Origin: Candidatus Methanophagales archaeon
GTDB taxonomy: Archaea > Halobacteriota > Syntropharchaeia > Alkanophagales > Methanospirareceae
Length of the DNA stretch: 14,852 bases
Reading direction: 5' to 3'
Assembly (NCBI GenBank): GCA_021161765.1
Contig: JAGGZZ010000227.1
Span: forward strand, 1-14,852
The translations under genes were made by a program, and so were the position numbers. How positions within the stretch are numbered: position 1 is the stretch's first letter; the number at the start of each line of letters is the position of its first letter. A model generated the notes under the pieces. That model was not told where the DNA came from, searched no databases, and saw only the letters and a program-made list of their open reading frames with translations. This document shows positions 11,903-14,852 of this stretch, in pieces.

Positions 11903-14629
11903 ATGGGAATAGCAGTTATAGGGGGAGGAGTTGCAGGGATTACGGCAGCTCTTGACCTTGCGGATTCGGGTTATAAAGTACATTTGATAGAGAAGAATGC
12001 CGAACTCGGCGGTAAGATGGAGGAGCTTGCGGAATGTCAGATGGGATTGTCACCATACATAGCCAAAGTGGAAAACCATCCGAACATAAATTTGATGCTG
12101 TCGAGCGAGTTAGAGCGTTTGTCAGGCACAGCAGGAGATTTTAAGCTGAGCGTGTCGGGCAATGAAGTAGGTGTGGAAAGCGTGGTATTGGCGCCGGGCT
12201 ATGACATTCCGGAAGTAGCGAAGAGTTATGGATATGGAAGTCCGGACGTTGTAGTCTCACTGGATTTCGAGGGGATGCTCAAAGCTGCTACGGTAAGTGA
12301 AACCGGGGAATTAGTGAGACCATCGGACGGTAAGCGAGTAAAGAAGTTAGGCTTTATCAAGTGCGTTGGTTCAAGATGCCAGGAGAACGAGATCTGCTCT
12401 ACCGCGTGCTGCGCATACACAGCGAAAGAGGCGTGGGAAGTAAAAGAGCGATTCCCGGATATAGAGATTTACATCTTCTACATGGACATCAGGGTATTTG
12501 GAAAAGACGAGGAGTTAGTGGCAGAGTTAAAGGACAAATATGGTGTGAAATACATAAGGTCACGGGTTCCTGAGGTAATACCCGAGGAAGGTGCGCTGAC
12601 CGTTAAGTTCGAGAACCTCGAGAAGGGAACGATAGAAAAACTCGACCTTGATATGGTAGTTCTTGCGGTTGGTTTGCTGCCGTCAAAAACCCTGAGCAAA
12701 CTTGCAGAAATAACGGGCGTGAAAACCGATAAATATGGGTACATTGAAACGAGCCTAACGAGCCCGCTGGAAACGAGTGTTCCGGGTATTTTAGCGTGTG
12801 GAACGGCAACGGCACCGATGAAGGTACGGGAAAGCGTTGCACAGGCAAGTGGTGCGGCATTAAAGGCTGCGGGGCTTTCACAGCGCACGGAGCCAATTCC
12901 GGGGCAGGAGGAGCACAAATATATTGAAGTTGGCGATGAACTGAAGACAGGTGTATTCATTTGCGGTTGTGAAGGCGAAATAGCAAATTCCATAGACATA
13001 CCTGCGGTCGTGGAACGAGTCAGCGAATTAAAGGACGTTGTCTATGTGAACAGCGAGACGAACACGTTGCAGGAGGCGATGGACGCGATAGAGAGCGGAA
13101 TAGTGGACCAGGGATTGAACAGGATTGTATTTGCAGGACAGTCGCCGAGGGAATGTGAAGACATAGTTAGGGACGCATGTGCCGGGGCAGGACTAAATCC
13201 GTATTTACTGGAGATGGTAAACCTACGGGAGCAATGTGCGTGGGTGCAGGGGCCCAAAGACGCGACAGAAGCGGCGGTAGATATGCTGAAAATGGCTGTG
13301 GAACGAGCGAAGTATCTCGAGGAAATACCGGTTGAACGGTATCCCGTGATACCGAAAGCGCTTGTTATTGGTGGTGGCATATCGGGAATGAACGCAGCAC
13401 TTGGAATTGCAGACGCCGGGTACGAAGTCCATTTAGTGGATAAAGGAGCAGAACTGGGTGGCGGTTTGAGAGAGAGCACCGAGTTACCGGGACCAGGCGG
13501 TGAGCAAGCTGCGGACGTTTTGAAAGAGTTAGTAGATAAAGTAACGGCTAATGAGCGAATAAACGTGTACACGAAGGTGAAAGAAGAAAAAGTCGTGGGA
13601 AGAGCAGGTTCGTTTAAAGCGAAGATAGTCGCAGAGGGTTCGGCTGAGGATGTGGAGATAGAATTTGGCGCCTGTGTGATTGCAACAGGAGCAAGGCGTG
13701 ATTTCGTGCCCGAAGGTTACTTCGGATATGGCAAAGAGAAGAACGTGACGACGGTAAGCGAATTTGTAAAGATGCTGGCGGGTAAACTGGATGCCAATAC
13801 AATCGCATTGATTCAAGATGTGCCAGGGGAAGGCGTAACTGCAAGGTACAGCAGCATTGAGGTAGTGGACAGTGCGTTAAAAGCGAAAGAGAAGAACCCG
13901 GATGCGAATGTATTCGTGCTGTACCAGGACATAAAGACCTACGGTAAGTGGGAAGTGCTGTACAAAGATGCACGTGAGAAAGGTGTGATATTCCTCAGGT
14001 ACGACAAGGAGAAACCACCGAAATACGAAGATGGGATTGTTTCGGTCTATGACGTGATATTCAACGATGAGATACAGATAAAGCCTGATTTAGTGGTGCT
14101 CAGTACACCGGCGATGCCTGCGGAGGCGAACGAGCGACTGAGCGAGATGTTCAGGATTCCATTGAAAAATGGATTCTTTATGGAGAAGCCGGAGAGGCCA
14201 AAGATGGTGCTGACTCCTGTTGACACGGTGAATGAAGGGGTGTTTATCTGCGGTTCGGCAGTGTATCCCGCGATGATAGACGAATGCCTCGCAATGAGCA
14301 GTGCAGCAGCGTCGAGGGCGTGTGTGCTACTGGCGAAAGATTTCCTCGAGACGCCGGCGATGACTTCGGTGGTTGATGAGGAGATATGTGTAGGATGCGG
14401 CGTCTGTGAAGCGATATGCCCGGTCGAGGCGATAGAACTGACCGAAGAGCCGGTACCGGTGGTTACTTTCGGTGTGACCACGGTAGTGGGCAGAACAAAG
14501 AAGGTTGCGAAGGTTGGAGAAGGCTGCATAGGCTGTGGAAGTTGCGCTTCTTATTGCCCGTCAAGCGCGATGTCGTTGAAATATTTTAGGGATAAGCAGG
14601 TGTACGCACAGTTGGATTATGCGGTGTAG
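11903..14629 (+). CDS. hdrA: Fused double HdrA (two flavin modules in one chain, cluster 2)
   Basis: 908 residues, well above a usual HdrA of about 650. Module 1 (about 1-345) has an FAD motif VIGGG (5-9), GG (36-37) and the C154-x10-C165-x3-CC(169-170) cluster motif. An HdrA N-terminal-type domain follows (about 350-480; C354, C356, C426, C445). Module 2 (about 485-815) has a second FAD motif VIGGG (488-492). A C-terminal 2x[4Fe-4S] domain ends it (C829, C832, C835, C839; C875, C878, C881, C885). Module 2 lacks the CVGSR...CxxxCC ligands (about 637-655 instead). The inserted ferredoxin is missing from both modules, and two cysteines of the middle domain are replaced (Q413 for one). The order equals short HdrA plus long HdrA of cluster 1. 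The reading frame is continuous and ends in a terminator. Expected role: flavin-based electron branching between F420/MvhD, ferredoxin and HdrBC. Confidence 0.93.
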   Translation: MGIAVIGGGVAGITAALDLADSGYKVHLIEKNAELGGKMEELAECQMGLSPYIAKVENHPNINLMLSSELERLSGTAGDFKLSVSGNEVGVESVVLAPGYDIPEVAKSYGYGSPDVVVSLDFEGMLKAATVSETGELVRPSDGKRVKKLGFIKCVGSRCQENEICSTACCAYTAKEAWEVKERFPDIEIYIFYMDIRVFGKDEELVAELKDKYGVKYIRSRVPEVIPEEGALTVKFENLEKGTIEKLDLDMVVLAVGLLPSKTLSKLAEITGVKTDKYGYIETSLTSPLETSVPGILACGTATAPMKVRESVAQASGAALKAAGLSQRTEPIPGQEEHKYIEVGDELKTGVFICGCEGEIANSIDIPAVVERVSELKDVVYVNSETNTLQEAMDAIESGIVDQGLNRIVFAGQSPRECEDIVRDACAGAGLNPYLLEMVNLREQCAWVQGPKDATEAAVDMLKMAVERAKYLEEIPVERYPVIPKALVIGGGISGMNAALGIADAGYEVHLVDKGAELGGGLRESTELPGPGGEQAADVLKELVDKVTANERINVYTKVKEEKVVGRAGSFKAKIVAEGSAEDVEIEFGACVIATGARRDFVPEGYFGYGKEKNVTTVSEFVKMLAGKLDANTIALIQDVPGEGVTARYSSIEVVDSALKAKEKNPDANVFVLYQDIKTYGKWEVLYKDAREKGVIFLRYDKEKPPKYEDGIVSVYDVIFNDEIQIKPDLVVLSTPAMPAEANERLSEMFRIPLKNGFFMEKPERPKMVLTPVDTVNEGVFICGSAVYPAMIDECLAMSSAAASRACVLLAKDFLETPAMTSVVDEEICVGCGVCEAICPVEAIELTEEPVPVVTFGVTTVVGRTKKVAKVGEGCIGCGSCASYCPSSAMSLKYFRDKQVYAQLDYAV

Positions 14630-14663
14630 AAAAGTCCGCTCATCGGGCTTTTCTTTTATTTTT
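14630..14663 (+). terminator. Hairpin terminator of the cluster 2 operon
   Basis: Immediately after the hdrA stop, arms AAAAGTCCG (14630-14638) and CGGGCTTTT (14644-14652) pair over 9 positions with one G-T wobble around a CTCAT loop. A T-rich tract follows to 14663. The A-run on the left arm gives T residues on the other strand, so it may also stop the convergent minus-strand gene. Confidence 0.75.
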
Positions 14664-14852
14664 GCGCTTTGAGCAATCTTATGTAATCAAAAAAGACATA
14701 TTGTTCAAAATCTTTAAACCCTGTCTTGGCTAATATCTCTCTCCAATCCCTTTTAATAAAATCAAAGGCATAAGGGCACTCTATAAGTTTAAATGGAATC
14801 ATTGCATAAAAAGGCATCTTACTCAGAGAAAACTCATTATAATCCAGCACAA
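14656..14852 (-). CDS. C-terminal fragment of a probable class I SAM methyltransferase (cut by window edge)
   Basis: An open frame of 65 codons including the stop runs off the right edge. The last in-window codon that could start it is GTG (14848-14850), so the true start is probably outside. The C-terminal pattern, FIKRDWREILAKTGF followed by FFDYIRLLKAQK, resembles the final helix and beta-strands of class I methyltransferases, where an 'aGF' turn is followed by the last strand. That reading rests on a short segment. The DNA is noticeably more AT-rich than the Hdr genes, which may indicate a different history. It is convergent with the Hdr operon and shares its terminator region. Confidence 0.45.
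   Translation of the reverse strand, partial: VLDYNEFSLSKMPFYAMIPFKLIECPYAFDFIKRDWREILAKTGFKDFEQYVFFDYIRLLKAQK

Noticed and set aside
11903..14629. Possibility that the 908-aa HdrA is an artefact of joining two genes
   Set aside because: The frame is continuous with no stop between modules, and the linker is a recognisable HdrA N-terminal-type domain. One ribosome binding site at the start and one terminator at the end fit a single gene.
1..14852. CRISPR array, tRNA, rRNA or insertion sequence
   Set aside because: No regularly spaced repeats, cloverleaf-like segments, rRNA stretches or transposase genes were seen in any gap. The only repeats are the hairpins and the inverted-repeat element listed.

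Overview
The window looks like a chromosomal segment of an anaerobic euryarchaeon that runs methanogenesis-type or reverse-methanogenesis chemistry. The evidence is an archaeal elongation factor 1A followed by archaeal ribosomal protein S10, TATA-box promoters with purine-rich Shine-Dalgarno sites, and a dense set of heterodisulfide reductase (Hdr) genes including three HdrA-type genes. The multiplicity of HdrA forms and their pairing with MvhD and an F420-type FrhB/FdhB subunit, with no hydrogenase genes, fits an ANME-1 (Methanophagales)-like or related lineage. That assignment is inference from gene content; a relative in the Syntrophoarchaeia, Archaeoglobi or Methanomicrobia cannot be excluded.

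Layout. 1-133: non-coding, two tandem GC-rich hairpins. 134-1051 (-): DUF89 family damage-control phosphatase. 1153-3058 (+): aEF1A, S10 and a 74-residue coiled-coil protein with its own promoter. 3059-3123: hairpin with T-tracts on both sides, a likely bidirectional terminator between convergent genes. 3124-8522 (-): Hdr cluster 1, in transcription order a short HdrA (538 aa), a long HdrA (740 aa), HdrC, HdrB; a second promoter precedes hdrC. 8523-8914: divergent promoter region of about 390 bp holding a repeat and an inverted-repeat element. 8915-14629 (+): Hdr cluster 2, in order MvhD, FrhB/FdhB-like subunit, HdrC, HdrB, and a 908-aa double HdrA. 14630-14663: hairpin terminator. 14656-end (-): C-terminal piece of a probable methyltransferase, cut by the window edge.

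How the genes fit together. Cluster 2 reads as one tightly coupled operon (two ATGA overlaps, one 3-nt gap and one 11-nt gap). It should make a soluble complex in which the FrhB/FdhB-like flavoprotein exchanges electrons with F420, MvhD relays them to HdrA flavin, and HdrC/HdrB reduce or oxidise a disulfide such as CoM-S-S-CoB, with the C-terminal ferredoxin domain of HdrA as the low-potential branch. Cluster 1 has the HdrA, HdrC and HdrB parts but no electron-input subunit.

The most interesting signal is that the 908-aa HdrA of cluster 2 has the same domain order as the two separate HdrA proteins of cluster 1 placed end to end: flavin module without N- or C-terminal domains, then N-terminal domain, second flavin module and C-terminal 2x[4Fe-4S]. 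The halves have lost different cysteine motifs. This points to asymmetric HdrA heterodimers (split in cluster 1, fused in cluster 2) in place of the symmetrical HdrA homodimer known from methanogens.
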